Shown: piece by piece, positions 1 through 10,319 of the stretch
Layout: the number at the start of each line of letters is the position of its first letter
Numbering within the stretch: the first letter of the stretch is position 1
Source: Phoronis australis
Taxonomy: Eukaryota > Phoronida > Phoronidae
Direction: 5' to 3'
Assembly: GCA_002633005.1 (NCBI GenBank)
Contig: NMRA01000018.1
Span: forward strand, 597,138 to 644,093
Length of the DNA stretch: 46,956 nucleotides
Notes under the pieces: generated by a model
Told to the model about the DNA's origin: nothing
The model's input: only the letters and a program-made list of their open reading frames with translations
Database searches by the model: none
Translations under genes and position numbers: made by a program

Positions 1-49
1 CGCCGCCAAGTGGTGACTTAGCAACTGTCAACCAAGACGCGCCAAAACA

Positions 50-980
50 ATGGGGAAGGACGCATTTTGCAGTGCGATAAATTGCATGAAGTCATCCACG
101 AAAACCCCAGACGTGTCATTTTGTAGGTTTCCTAAGGATCCAGAAAGGTAAGGATTATCTGTTATTCAATAATATGATACATTGTCTTTCATTTTGTGTG
201 TTCTGTTCACGGTTGTTAGACAAGTCGATCGCAATCCCGTTGCCTCTTTTGTCTGCAGTGTTGAGTGTAGGCTACGTACAGCCGGGCTGCCGGCGGAAGG
301 ACTATGATGAACGTACGATGTGATCGTCAGCTTTTTGGATACTTGCAGTCCATGAATTCCAAATCAAAATGTCACTCGCACGGTCGCAGGGATAATTTTA
401 GGAAAACATGCCCATGGCCATGGGACTGGTGACACGGCCATGGCACAATCACAGCCACAGGGCCACAAGTCTGTCATGACATGAGTCAAGTTAGAGAATC
501 TGTGGGTCTCGGTGAAAAGGTGAAAAAATCAACATTTTAATGTGCCAGTTGGACCAATTAATTCTATGTGTCAATGATATGTGGGGGCGCAGCCCTGTTA
601 AAATATCCGTGGATCGACATTTGAGTCCGAGTTTTTTTTCAGTTGACACCAAAATGCTTTTGTCTCTATCACAATCACAGTACCACATGAATTCTGTAGT
701 GTAGTGTACTTGAGTGTAGGCTACCAGTCTTCTGTGAACCTAGTGAGTATGAGGTTTGTTCCCGAGTCTCTCAGTCATTGATTTCAGTTCAGTTCAAGTG
801 CAAGCGCTGGGAGCTGACCTTATGAATAGAGATGCAGCCTATTTGTCCAAGAACTGCAAGTTATGCTTTCATCACTTCGAGGAGTCCATGTTCGTGAATG
901 AAGAACAAGCTGGTATTTACTGCAGTGCCCGAACAATATTTGATGTCCCGAATCCACCAAAAATGAAGATGTCAGGCTAA
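50..980 (+). CDS. THAP-domain protein, two exons (left copy)
   Basis: THAP domains are C2CH zinc-coordinating DNA-binding modules of animal regulators and P-element-type transposases. Exon 1 (50-147) starts at ATG and ends at a GTAAGG donor; exon 2 (788-980) follows a TTTCAG acceptor. The join keeps frame and gives 96 residues. The zinc ligands fit C-x4-C-x46-C-x2-H (Cys7, Cys12, Cys59, His62), with the FP motif at residues 27-28, CxxHFEESMF, then SARTIFDVPNPP matching the closing AVPTIF-type motif. Two oddities: the near-invariant Trp after the FP motif is absent in this model, and the protein stops directly after the domain. So either the splice junction is slightly different, or this is a THAP-only or decaying gene. 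It lies in the left arm of an inverted duplication; a 5'-truncated twin is at 42207-42394 on the minus strand. The start has no visible upstream in-frame alternative in the 49 bases available. Confidence 0.72.
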
Positions 981-1146
981 AAAAGTTCTCCGGAAATTAT
1001 ATTACAGCTCTGGAATAGGCTGTTTTGCATTTCTGATTATCGTCTCACAAAGCAAGTACTGGAACATCACGTGTAGAAAGCAGGACTCGACATAACGAGC
1101 TGGAAATGTGAGCTGAGATTTCTGTCAGCTCGTATCAAGTCGCAAA

Positions 1147-1536
1147 ATGCGACCTGGAAATTCTGGGGAAATTCTATGGGAAATAGCTAGGGATTGTTTG
1201 GATAAAGCTACACCCATTCAATTGCATTCTTTCCGTGGGGGTCCTCAAGTGGTGGAAAAATGGTTAAAGACATTTCCTAACACATACTTCTCAGTTTCAG
1301 GAGTTGGATTAGGTCACATTAGGGGGGACCGAGCTCGCGGGATACGAGCTATTCCGTCAAAGCGATTGTTGGTGGAAACGGATGCACCTTATAATCATCC
1401 AAGTGGCACGGGAATGCGTCAGTCCCATTCCGTATTAATAGGGGAATGGTGCAAGCAAATAGCGGAAGTCCGGGGAGTTAGCAAGGGAGAAATTTGCAGA
1501 CTTTCGCGGGATAATCTAGCGTCCTTTATTCATTAA
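1147..1536 (+). CDS. TatD-like metal-dependent hydrolase, C-terminal half
   Basis: A 129-residue frame matching the C-terminal half of TatD family DNases (TATDN2-like). Visible motifs are the LHSFRGG metal-site region (His27), SVSGVG, and RLLVETDAPY with the family's catalytic-site Asp (Asp79), followed by a helical tail ending at TAA. The N-terminal half with the HxH motif is missing, so catalytic activity is unlikely unless an upstream exon supplies it. The start codon lies inside the element's sub-terminal repeat (CGCAAAATGCGACC), so the ATG comes from mobile DNA. TatD-like genes are common multi-copy passengers in marine invertebrate genomes. Downstream lie a purine-rich tract and an LTR-like segment, which suggests the frame was once at the 3' end of a retroelement. 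Confidence 0.7.
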   Translation: MRPGNSGEILWEIARDCLDKATPIQLHSFRGGPQVVEKWLKTFPNTYFSVSGVGLGHIRGDRARGIRAIPSKRLLVETDAPYNHPSGTGMRQSHSVLIGEWCKQIAEVRGVSKGEICRLSRDNLASFIH

Positions 1537-2167
1537 GAAAGGGAGGAAAAGTAAGAGTAAGGGATTATGTATGGCATGGGGAGAATCACTGCTAGTAGTA
1601 TGAAATTTGGATGTTAATGTCTTTATTCAGGTGTTGTCTCCTTGGCTTTTTCATCAGAGTCTGGGAGTCAAAGGGCTCTTTTCCGGCGACCTTATCCATA
1701 AGGGTATAATTGGGAAAAGTATGGGTATTTAGTCGTGATTCTTGTTGTTTGTCCATATATGTGTTACAGGTATGGGATGGCACTCCACAAGAGAATGCAT
1801 GCCTTACATACTCTTACTGTTTCAGAACCAGCTAAGAGGACCCAGTAGAGGGTAACTGGGAAGGGGTGGCTGGGAGAACTTCTAGGGGATTTGAATAGGG
1901 ATGGCTCGGAGTACAATTGGGTAAAATTAAATATCGGAACTGCAATTTGGACTATGTTGATATTGGGTATATTAGATAGTCTGACTCTTATATCATGGCT
2001 GAGTAAGAGAATCTTTTATGGGATGATTGGCTAGATTATCTAGGAGAAATGTCATAGGGATAGTCCGGCTGAGGTTAACTTTTAATAAGTTTTAAACAAC
2101 TGGGTTGGTACAGCAGTTCCGATTAACATTACCAGGGAAAGCTCCAAAAAACAGAATGGGGAGGAAA

Positions 2168-2496
2168 TGTAGTGAGCCAGTGCATATGTTACGTGAGGTT
2201 TAATTGGATAGTCAGGTTCGCGGGCTTCTCTGTTATCTTGGCTGGGATTGGATAATGGATGGAGCCTGCTGGGATGGATGATGTAACATGATGTAAAGAT
2301 GACGTCACGACCTCGTGGTTCACTCGTTCTTCGCACTTGAGAGTCGAAAGAGACAAGACGCAATCTAATACGACTCCAACGCAATATAACACGACTCCAG
2401 CGTAGACTTCAGAGACCTGTATATAACCAGTTAGGTAAGCTGTCTTATAGTTCTAGTGTATATCAGACTAACGTGGTCGGGGTAAGACACAACACA
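2168..2496 (+). repeat. LTR-like segment (possible 3' LTR)
   Basis: A purine-rich run resembling a polypurine tract (AATGGGGAGGAAA, 2155-2167) is followed directly by TGTAGTGAGCC. A TATA box (CTGTATATAACC) lies near 2420, and the segment closes with ...ACACAACA. This is the layout expected of a retrotransposon 3' LTR beginning TG and ending CA. No second LTR is visible in the window, so the call rests on architecture only. Confidence 0.35.
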
Positions 2497-2569
2497 ACGA
2501 ATGCGAGCTGAGTTTTTACACTTCTCAACAGATACCTGGCAAATACAAAGCAGCTCTTGTTAATCCGAC

Positions 2570-4143
2570 CGTTATTTGGTTGTTGCCAAATCCAAGTTCA
2601 AAAGAACACTAACCGAGAACAGTCCTACTTGTAAGCAAGTCGCGTGAACATGGAATATGCAGAATCGATCTTTGACGCGTTTCATTGGCTAACACTTTCG
2701 GCCACTTTTGTAAATTCCCGGATTCGCCGAAAAAAGTTTCGGGCCACTGCTTAACACTTACATGTAAAACTTCACAAAACACCGGTGTTTCTACTAATTC
2801 TTAAGCAATCAACTTACCAAACTTTGTGGTGGACAAAAATGTTTATTTTTCACATAAGATGTCCTTATTACATGTACCAAATATCTATGACAATATCCCT
2901 GATATCGCACTGCGGCACTGTTAGCGCGCAAGCGGCCCCGGCAGACAATCGTGACTTAGACTGAGATGTTGCTTCTCCTTTTTATCGTAGTAAGATAGCC
3001 AAAGTGAAAATGACAACCTTATTAATCGCCAAACGACGGTCACGTCTTTACTTTCAGTTGCCAAGAAATTCTCAAGCCCTTTACTTGTTTTTGGGGCTAC
3101 GTGCGCGAAATATGATTTGTCTTTCACACGTTATTGCCAACGTAACTGAGGGTAGGCCTACTCCAGCGATTCAAGTGCGTGAACTCACGTGTGCGCACCA
3201 CTTCAAAGAACAGCGACAGTCCTAAATGAAAGAGTATACCGGCTTGGCTTGGCTCTGGTTTATTTGAAAATGAACTCAGATTCCCAGCGGTTATAAAAGA
3301 TCCGACGGTCCCGGGGCCGATATAACCCAGAACTGACGGTTTCCTGTTCCGATGTTCTGTAAACCCTGTATTGTATGCCCGTAGCCGCTATTGCAACTAA
3401 NATGTTCTGTAAACCCTGTATTCTATGCCCGTAGCCGCTATTGCAACTAAACTGGTGCTAGATGCGAAATTGTGGTTCAAGTTAGCGAACTTTTCATACA
3501 CCCCTCCCCCCCGGCAATTTTTCGCTCCCCGAACCACCGTCGCCGTAAAATGTCCAGACTCCTATAGAAACAACCTTGTTCCGGCTGAAGGGGACAGTTA
3601 AAAACAAAATCATTCCGGGTGGCTAAAAAGGTACAATGTAGGTGGTAACGATATCCAGAAAGACACCCCTACTAGATGGAGTTTGCCTCGCGAAATCCTA
3701 TTATTATAACGTTTCTTACCATTGCAGCGTTTTAATATCTTATTACCGCAAACACTGAGGTTAACGACTATGCTCACGCACAAGCCTACTCCCTACCTTT
3801 AAAGTGTTTCGTAATAACCGCTCTCTGATCTATTAAAAGTCCCCCCTTAAATTTTGAGAATTTCCAATTAAGCACCCACAGTTCAAGCTAGCGCCCATCA
3901 TAGCGCACTACAAACGACCGCGTGTGATTTAAAATTGTCACGCAGCTTATATGGTGTGTCACTTTCATTTTACACAACTTCAGTTTTCAAAAACGTCTTT
4001 TCACAATATGTAAAAACCAAATCCCGGCTTTGTTTTATACCTCGGAAAGAAAATTAACACTAGTGACATGCATGTCGTTATGTGACTGACCTATTTTTCC
4101 CGTACTTGGAAGGTATTGAGGAGCAAACTCGCCATTACCCGAG
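2570..4143 (-). repeat. Dispersed repeat block B, left copy
   Basis: Matches the reverse complement of 44683-46508 over most of its length, and in part the same-strand segment 13205-13470. Landmarks are GGTGTTTCTACTAATTCT, CTTACCAAACTTTGTGGTGG, CCCTGATATCGCACTG and the segment around TACCTCGGAAAG near 4040. Short frames such as GLENFLATESKD (minus strand) are partly shared between copies but not conserved to their ends, so I treat the block as non-coding. Its class is unknown. Confidence 0.75.
3352..3450. repeat. 49-bp tandem duplication across an N
   Basis: Two nearly identical 49-bp units (3352-3400 and 3402-3450; one G/C difference) are joined by a single N at 3401. The N exactly at the junction suggests an assembly joint and not a biological duplication. 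Confidence 0.8.
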
Positions 4144-4708
4144 TTAGTTTGAATCGTTAACGACTTTGATGACAGCCAGTAGCAGGCCAGATCTAACAAA
4201 ATCCCGGATACTTTTTCAACGAGCATTTTCTCCTTTTCACATCGCAAATTTAGCTACTCGAATGCACAAGTCAGTTAGAGAGCACTGATTCAACTTTCAC
4301 GTCAGCAACTTGCCTTGCGCTCTAGAGTCTTTCAATGGCGGTCGTGAAGAACAGTAAGGCCGTACCTGCATGACTTCGGAAGTCAATTTTGAGATCCGAA
4401 ATTTGTGAGTATTTAACGCTGCATGTAAAAGCATAATCTAAACATTTTCTCGATGATCTAAAACATCTATTTTGGTGCGTAAAAATGGCGGGAGAATTTT
4501 GCGACCTGGCATTTACGAATGCGAGCTGGATTTTGAAAATGCGACCTGGGATTTGGGCTAGGTCGCAAAATGCGACCTGGCGATTTTAATAGCGTCGAGC
4601 CCTGGAAAGGACAATTAATCAAAATCTGATTTTCGTATTTTACTAAGGTTGATCAGATTGAAACATTTTATGAATGGTTAAATGGTTAACCTGTGATTTG
4701 GAGAGAGC

Positions 4709-4864
4709 TGTAGTAATAGCCGAGATTACCCGACTCGGGGATCGAACCCGCGACCCCCATAAAACCGGCAAGCGTGCTAACCATTCAGCTAATAGGCAAT
4801 TGCCCGTTAGCGAGTAGCTAACAGAGGCTCATATAATTCACCGGAAGCACATCTACAACAGAGC
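4709..4864 (-). mobile_element. tRNA-derived SINE inserted in left arm
   Basis: On the minus strand there is an A-box-like TAGCTGAATGGTTAGCACGC followed by a B box GGGTTCGATCCC, but the acceptor stem does not pair, so it is not a functional tRNA. The segment is flanked by the direct repeat AGAGC (4704-4708 and 4860-4864). It is absent from the matching place in the right arm (near 42060), which confirms it as an insertion later than the arm duplication. Confidence 0.65.
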
Positions 4865-5527
4865 CAAAGTGAAACAGATGGATCATTCAAAGTCTGAATG
4901 GTGGGCTGAAATTTTGTTAAACCCAAGCTATCCATATCATTTTGCTTCTCGATGACAAACACCTCTGTGAGTAAATTAGTTTTCAGCTTTATTCATAATG
5001 TATTTCTTTGGCGAAAAGTGCTGTTGTTTACTAGTGAATTAATAGAGAGTGACAAGGCTGGTCAGATTTTATTGTTGTATTGGTTGATGTATGTGTTGCC
5101 TATTATGTACGTTTTTGGAGATTGTGATTAATTTAAGCCCCAGTTGTAGCTAGATGTATCAGATATGATCTTGTGGTTTGGCTTTAACTTACTGTTATTG
5201 ATAATAGGAACAGTGGGTATATAAAATAAAATTTTGGTTTTATCATCCAAGTCTTTTTAATTCAATTTTGTATGAAGCTATGTGGGTAGTGAATATTTTG
5301 ATTGCTGTTCAGTACCTCCTTTGTCATGACATTTGAAGTTGGACTAGTTATGAGTGATGATATACTCAATATGTTACTTCTAAAGATTAGCAACTGACTT
5401 GTAACTGTTGGTGAGTGGGAGAGTGGGATTGAGTTTACCCTATACTGGCATGTCTAAGAAATAATGGAATGTTCTACAATTGTATTATGATATTGTGGTA
5501 GTGATGAATTGCCTTGCATTCTTCTTC

Positions 5528-5828
5528 TCACTTGTGTAACACCCACTGCACAAAACAATTGTCTGCATTGCTAGTGGCCTGGTGCATTGAATAGGGAACA
5601 CATGTGAAATTGTTGGGTGGAGATGAAACCAGCAGTGAGCTGGGAGCAACATGTTTGTCAATGGTCAGGGGAGCAACCAAAATGTGTGACGATGGGAGAG
5701 GCTCAACACCCATGTGGCATACATGCCCATTAGTTTTTACCTATTTAGCACTCCTCCCATGTAACCCCCCTGGGAGGGGGTCAACACCCATTTGGCGCCC
5801 ACCTGGTTTTTGCCTGGTACCCCCTTAG
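5528..5828. other. Stretch open on both strands, conserved in both arms
   Basis: A minus-strand frame of 61 codons (5528-5713) and a plus-strand frame (5604-5828) overlap here, and both stay open in the right-arm copy (41111-41374 plus; 41074-41292 minus). The DNA contains an internal repeat, CAACACCCATKTGGC, and GGTACC/CACCTGGGGG motifs, so repetitive composition alone could keep the frames open. I recognise no domain and do not call a gene. Confidence 0.3.
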
Positions 5829-6290
5829 CTGGCACCTGGGGGTTATTCCTGTCTGAATCCCCAGGAGTAATCATTCAAATTATGTTACAGTAGTCCATGG
5901 AGGTATGAACTGTTATAAGGAACGATAATTGCCGTGTTAAGAACTCAAACATGAAACAAAACCATGGTGGATTTTGAAGGGAGCTTCAGGAGAATAAAAA
6001 CAAATACACTGATACATTGATTAAAATACATATTTTCTTTCTCATTCGATTGTAAGTGGATGTTAGTTTATGTATTCTAACCATTTTCAATCACACAGTA
6101 ATTTTATTGCACGTAGAATGCCATTAAAGTATGAATTTATGAGTGTTTACATTGTTCGGACTGCACTCCTAACTAAGTGTTGATTATTCACCGCTTGGGG
6201 CGTTAGTGTTTGGACCGGTAACCATTGCGGGGAATGGCAAAATGGCGGAGTGAACTCTCCTGCCTACTACACTGCTTGGTACAAGCCATC

Positions 6291-9200
6291 TGAAACTCTC
6301 AATGCATCAACCAATAATAGGGTTAAAGTTACATGTACCCCTAATTCACAGAAATACCATTAAAAGCATCTAACTAAGCCACTAACTATGGAAAATCCCA
6401 CATGGTTTTTGAACATTTTTATGAAAGTTTTAATACCGATAGTTTGGTGAATGCTGGTGAAAGGACATTTCCCTATCAGTTTATTTTTTAAAAACAACAT
6501 TTATGCCAAAAATGCATGCTCATGCAACTAAGAGAATGGTATAGTGTAGTGAATGACATGTCTCGATTCCTAATTTCAGAAAATCTATATGGTTACCTTG
6601 AATATTGACAGTTGCTAGCTAATTGATAATTCAAGACGAGAACAATTTAATTAGGGAACACATAATTTTTAAGTTTAATTTTATTAACATTTATTTATGC
6701 TGTGTGATTTTGTGTTTAAAGCAGTTAATAGAAAAAGTGGCAATTACTGTAAACATTCGTGTTAATGGCTTAGGTGCTTAAAGGGGCTGCGTCAGTGTTC
6801 TTCACTACAGAAAATTCAAACATAACTCGAATTACAAAATTAATTTACATACTGTGGGGAGTTTGTGTGAAGTCCTGGAATAAATGCACTAATTTAATAC
6901 TATAAGTCCTAATTTGCTTATCGTAACAGTAAATTACTAAAACTAATACAGTATTCGCCCTAATAAGCGCCCATGCCCCTATTAGGGCCCCCACGCGTTT
7001 TCAGTCTTTGCTAAAATAAGCGCCCAGTCCATGAATGTGTACACGAGAAAAATGCCTTAGCAACAGTTCTAAAATTCTACAGTAACATTTTCAATTTATC
7101 AGTCAGATCCGACAGTCCTGAAAAAATCACTGCACGGAATTTGTAGACCAGGAGCCTTACTGCTATGTTGGTATTTAGCCATGACTATACACCTCAAACT
7201 TCCACTGTGCTTCAAAAAGAACGCAAAAGTATTGCTGACCTGAACGTATCCCATTATGGTCTGGCCTTTCAGAACAGATGCAGCGTACTTGGCAAGGGGG
7301 TTGTATCTTTCCTGTACAGATCTTCTCTCTCAACAGGAATCCAAATTTCTTGGTACACGTGAAAACCGCGAATTGAAGACTAATAAAAATTGACCGGTAT
7401 TCAAAGCACGTGGCCAAAAAGCGCGTGCTACATGCATGTACCTGTCATTGAAGGCGTTAGTCTTTGGGAACTATCTATTCATGAAACGGGTAGCATAGCA
7501 TCGGCAATAAATAAATATTGACACTAATTTCCGAAAGTTTCTACCAATATACAGTAAATGACAAACCATTGGAAGTGCATTGAAGAATCAGTCAATGAAA
7601 GCCTGTCATCAAATCAGAAAACCTCAATAACAGTATGTCGTAGCGAGAAACCAATCATGTATTTTCGATAGCCCATGAGCATAACTATTTACATACCAAA
7701 TGTGAAAGGTTTGGTCGAAGGATCGCGGAGCAATCATAATTTCAAAAATAGTCATCACAGCATCATTTTGCGTCCAATTTCACAACAAAACAAAAGCGCT
7801 CTGACTATTGACTAGAATGATAAACACTGTATATAAATTTCATGTTGATCAGATGAAAAATGCGATGTTTAGCACAAATATGACAGGCTAATAAAGTGCA
7901 CCTAGAAATATGTCAATAAAAGAGCAGTCATCTATGCAGTAAATCTCAAATATCGCCATGGTAAGTCATAGTGAAATATAGGTGCCATTATACTCATAGC
8001 ACATGACAACATCTATCCTCATACTAAATTTCAGACCGAATCGGTAAGCTACGTCAAAGTTACAGCTCAAAAAATCTAAAATATCAAAGAAGTCGAGAAC
8101 AACGAAAGCAAATGTCATTTTCCTTATTGCCCTTGAAATTATCAATCAACAGAAACAAAAATCAAAAAATTCCCCCTAAAAACAGTGGAGCTATGCTTCC
8201 ACTAACCAAAACCTGAAAAATGGTGGCACCATGCATCCAATTTCAACTAAAACTACAGGCTTAGAGCTATTCACAATACACAAGTTTGTTTACATTCCAC
8301 CCTGATCGTATAAGAAATGCGATCTGAAGTACGCGAACAAAGAAACAAAATTCATAACAACCACAAAAATATAGATTTTCACATTGCTTCATCCAATTCA
8401 TAAGCTTTCTAATGATATAATTCGCATTTAATATCTGACATCTAAAAAGTAATGAAAAAATCAATTAACTGTGGTGCAGTTACCGGCTGCCTGCGTTATT
8501 TTTTCTTGGCAAGTCATCACTGCGAAATAAGTACTTGTGTTTTCAAACTTCGGCACAATTACGCGAAGCTCTTTCTTCTCACACAAGAAAAAATAGATAG
8601 CTACATTCTTCAGCTATCGATACGTATATTTTTCAAAGTATATTTCTAATCAGAACGTAGTCAAATTTTGGGATGAAAACTTTAAAATGTCATAGTTTTG
8701 GACTGGTGTATATCATAGCAGTGATATTTATATTGAAACGGAGCTTGTTTATTTGACTTATCAGTGTGAGACTTTACATCTTAATGTTAAGCATGGCGTG
8801 AATGTGAGCCCGAGAATATGCAGGCTATCCAACTCGAAAATCAAAATGGTCACGACATCACTGCTGGAGTTGTTGGATGACACTGACGGTTTCTACTCCA
8901 CTGACACTGATTGCTCTGACGTTTTTGCTGCAATAGGTCTTGTCATTTTTAAATATGTTAGTATACTCTACTAGGCTCGCGCTAGACTTTTAAGGGTTTT
9001 AGCCAAAATGGCAAAAGCATCTGAAAACTTTTAGCCATTTTCAAAAATTATAAGTCAAATACTTTCTGTTTTCTTAACACCCGCAATTGATAAAAGTACA
9101 TTTACACGGACTGAACCTTATGTTTCACGTATCCACAGGTCCTTCTCATAATGTACTATAAGACAAGACGTTTGCCTCAAGAAAAACAAATGATCAACAT

Positions 9201-9945
9201 TCCAAGGTCATATAGCAACCTGGACGGGACGTCAGCCAAAGAGGGTTTTATTATGACCTACCAAGTTTTTGGCAGAGGTTTCCCCTATACCCGAGTTACT
9301 AGTGTCAATTGACCCGACGTAAAACCTAATATAAAATTAAGCAGAAAGGTTCTGTTTCCTGCATGAATATTCATTCATCATCTAGCAATAATGCTTCAGG
9401 GCCAAATTTGATGAAGGGCCGCCCTGTAGGAATCTTAATATTTTACGTTTTTAAGTAAACACAACTAGAAAACTAATGAAGACGGCTGTGGTTATAGTAT
9501 GGAAGAACAGTGGTGACATTAATATATGTATAAGTCATTGAGATATTAGTGGAATATTTTACACTTGATGTGGTCCCCATTATGCTTTTCTGGACAATGC
9601 TGCCTGAAGCGCAAATTTCCAAATTTTTTAAAATCCCACAACTTTCTTATTCATCAACCAATTTTGTACATTTTTCTTCAATTGAGTAGCTCTTATCATA
9701 TTAAATCATCTAATTGTTTTTAAATCCCTTAAAAATCACTTGGGTACCTGGTTACATCAATAGCTTAGTATGTAAATATAATAATAAGTCAGTATTCAAC
9801 ATGAACAACGATCTTTTGTAAAAATTAACAGAAAAGCAATTTTGTCCAGGAACAGAATAAGTAGGCCTATAGCACGTCTTAGGGATGGTGCATATCCAGG
9901 GAACCTGTTGAATACAAAAGCCGAAAAAGCTTCACCAGTAGCAAC
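6291..9945. other. AT-rich gene-free stretch
   Basis: I see no supportable coding exon here. One repeat-like motif, two copies of AATAAGCGCCC within 6950-7035 beginning CAGTATTCGCCC, resembles the end of a DNA transposon, but I could not find its partner end. A plus-strand frame at 8753-8974 contains an acidic run (LLELLDDTDGFYSTDTD) that could be an orphan exon, but nothing else supports it. If the Acinus gene continues leftward, its next exons were not recognised here. Confidence 0.4.
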
Positions 9946-10032
9946 ATGAATTTCAATAACAAAGCCTGCACAACAACAGAGGATGCTTTTGGATGTTTAA
10001 AGCGGAAGTGGTGTTGTCGTTTCAAAAGATGA
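9946..10032 (+). pseudogene. PIF/Harbinger-like transposase fragment
   Basis: The short frame reads MNFNNKACTTTEDAFGCLKR then KWCC and stops. It resembles the FN...S.aR..VE.aFG.LK.RW region around the catalytic Glu of Harbinger-type DDE nucleases; the Arg of the family motif is not conserved. Only about 29 codons are recognisable, with no other transposase parts near, so this is a degraded relic at best. Confidence 0.4.
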
Positions 10033-10084
10033 GATGACAAAAATAATTTGGCGATGGCGCAGTTGGCAAAGCGATCCGGCATTT

Positions 10085-10265
10085 ACAGCTGTGTGTAAGG
10101 TGAATATTTGTGTAAAGTTACACTCATTACATTTATGTAACCTCTGAAAGTGGTGTAAATCTACACCCTAACACAGCATTACACTAGGGTGTATCTGCAT
10201 TTATATGATGAAAATACACACCATGAATGAATATACATTCGGGTGTAAACACAACTCTCGTATAA
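10085..10265. repeat. GTGTAA/TTACAC-rich repeat
   Basis: Repeated near-palindromic motifs such as GTGTAAAGTTACAC, GGTGTAAATCTACACC and GGGTGTA recur in both orientations over about 180 bp. This looks like a relic of a short element with internal inverted motifs. It lies just 3' of the last recognised Acinus exon on that gene's strand. Confidence 0.4.
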
Positions 10266-10319
10266 ACGACATATAAAAGGGCTTATGTATCTAACTATCA
10301 CATCAAGTTTCTTCCCTAC

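Larger units (their letters stand above)
1081..4604. mobile_element. 3.5-kb inserted element with CAGG-CTCGAC termini
   Basis: The left end begins CAGGACTCGAC and the right end is the inverse of CAGGGCTCGAC, flanked on both sides by the 5-bp direct repeat GAAAG (1076-1080 and 4605-4609). The right arm of block A lacks this segment, so it is a real insertion. Both sub-terminal regions carry repeats of TGCGACCTGG/GAGCTGG with ATTT spacers (about 1098-1165 and 4495-4585). The CAGG-type ends recall hAT-like elements, but hAT makes 8-bp duplications, so the superfamily is unassigned. No transposase is visible. The interior is a composite: a TatD-like ORF, an LTR-like segment and a copy of repeat block B. 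Confidence 0.65.
190..6290 (+). repeat. Left arm of large inverted duplication (block A)
   Basis: This segment matches the reverse complement of 40635-43030. Matching landmarks in order are the THAP intron, THAP exon 2, the TCTGATTATCGTCT segment, GGTTGATCAGATTGAAAC, a stretch open in both directions near 5.5-5.8 kb, and the segment around GTAACCATTGCGG at about 6.22 kb. Excluding two left-only insertions (1081-4604 and 4709-4864), the arm is about 2.4 kb, like its partner. A further ~46 bp around the larger insertion site is also left-only. Identity looks high by eye (roughly 90%), with scattered substitutions and small indels. Outer homology stops near 190, inner homology near 6290. Confidence 0.85.

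Noticed and set aside
4715-4795. Functional tRNA gene
   Set aside because: A and B boxes are present but the acceptor and T stems do not pair and the segment has a target duplication, so it is a SINE.
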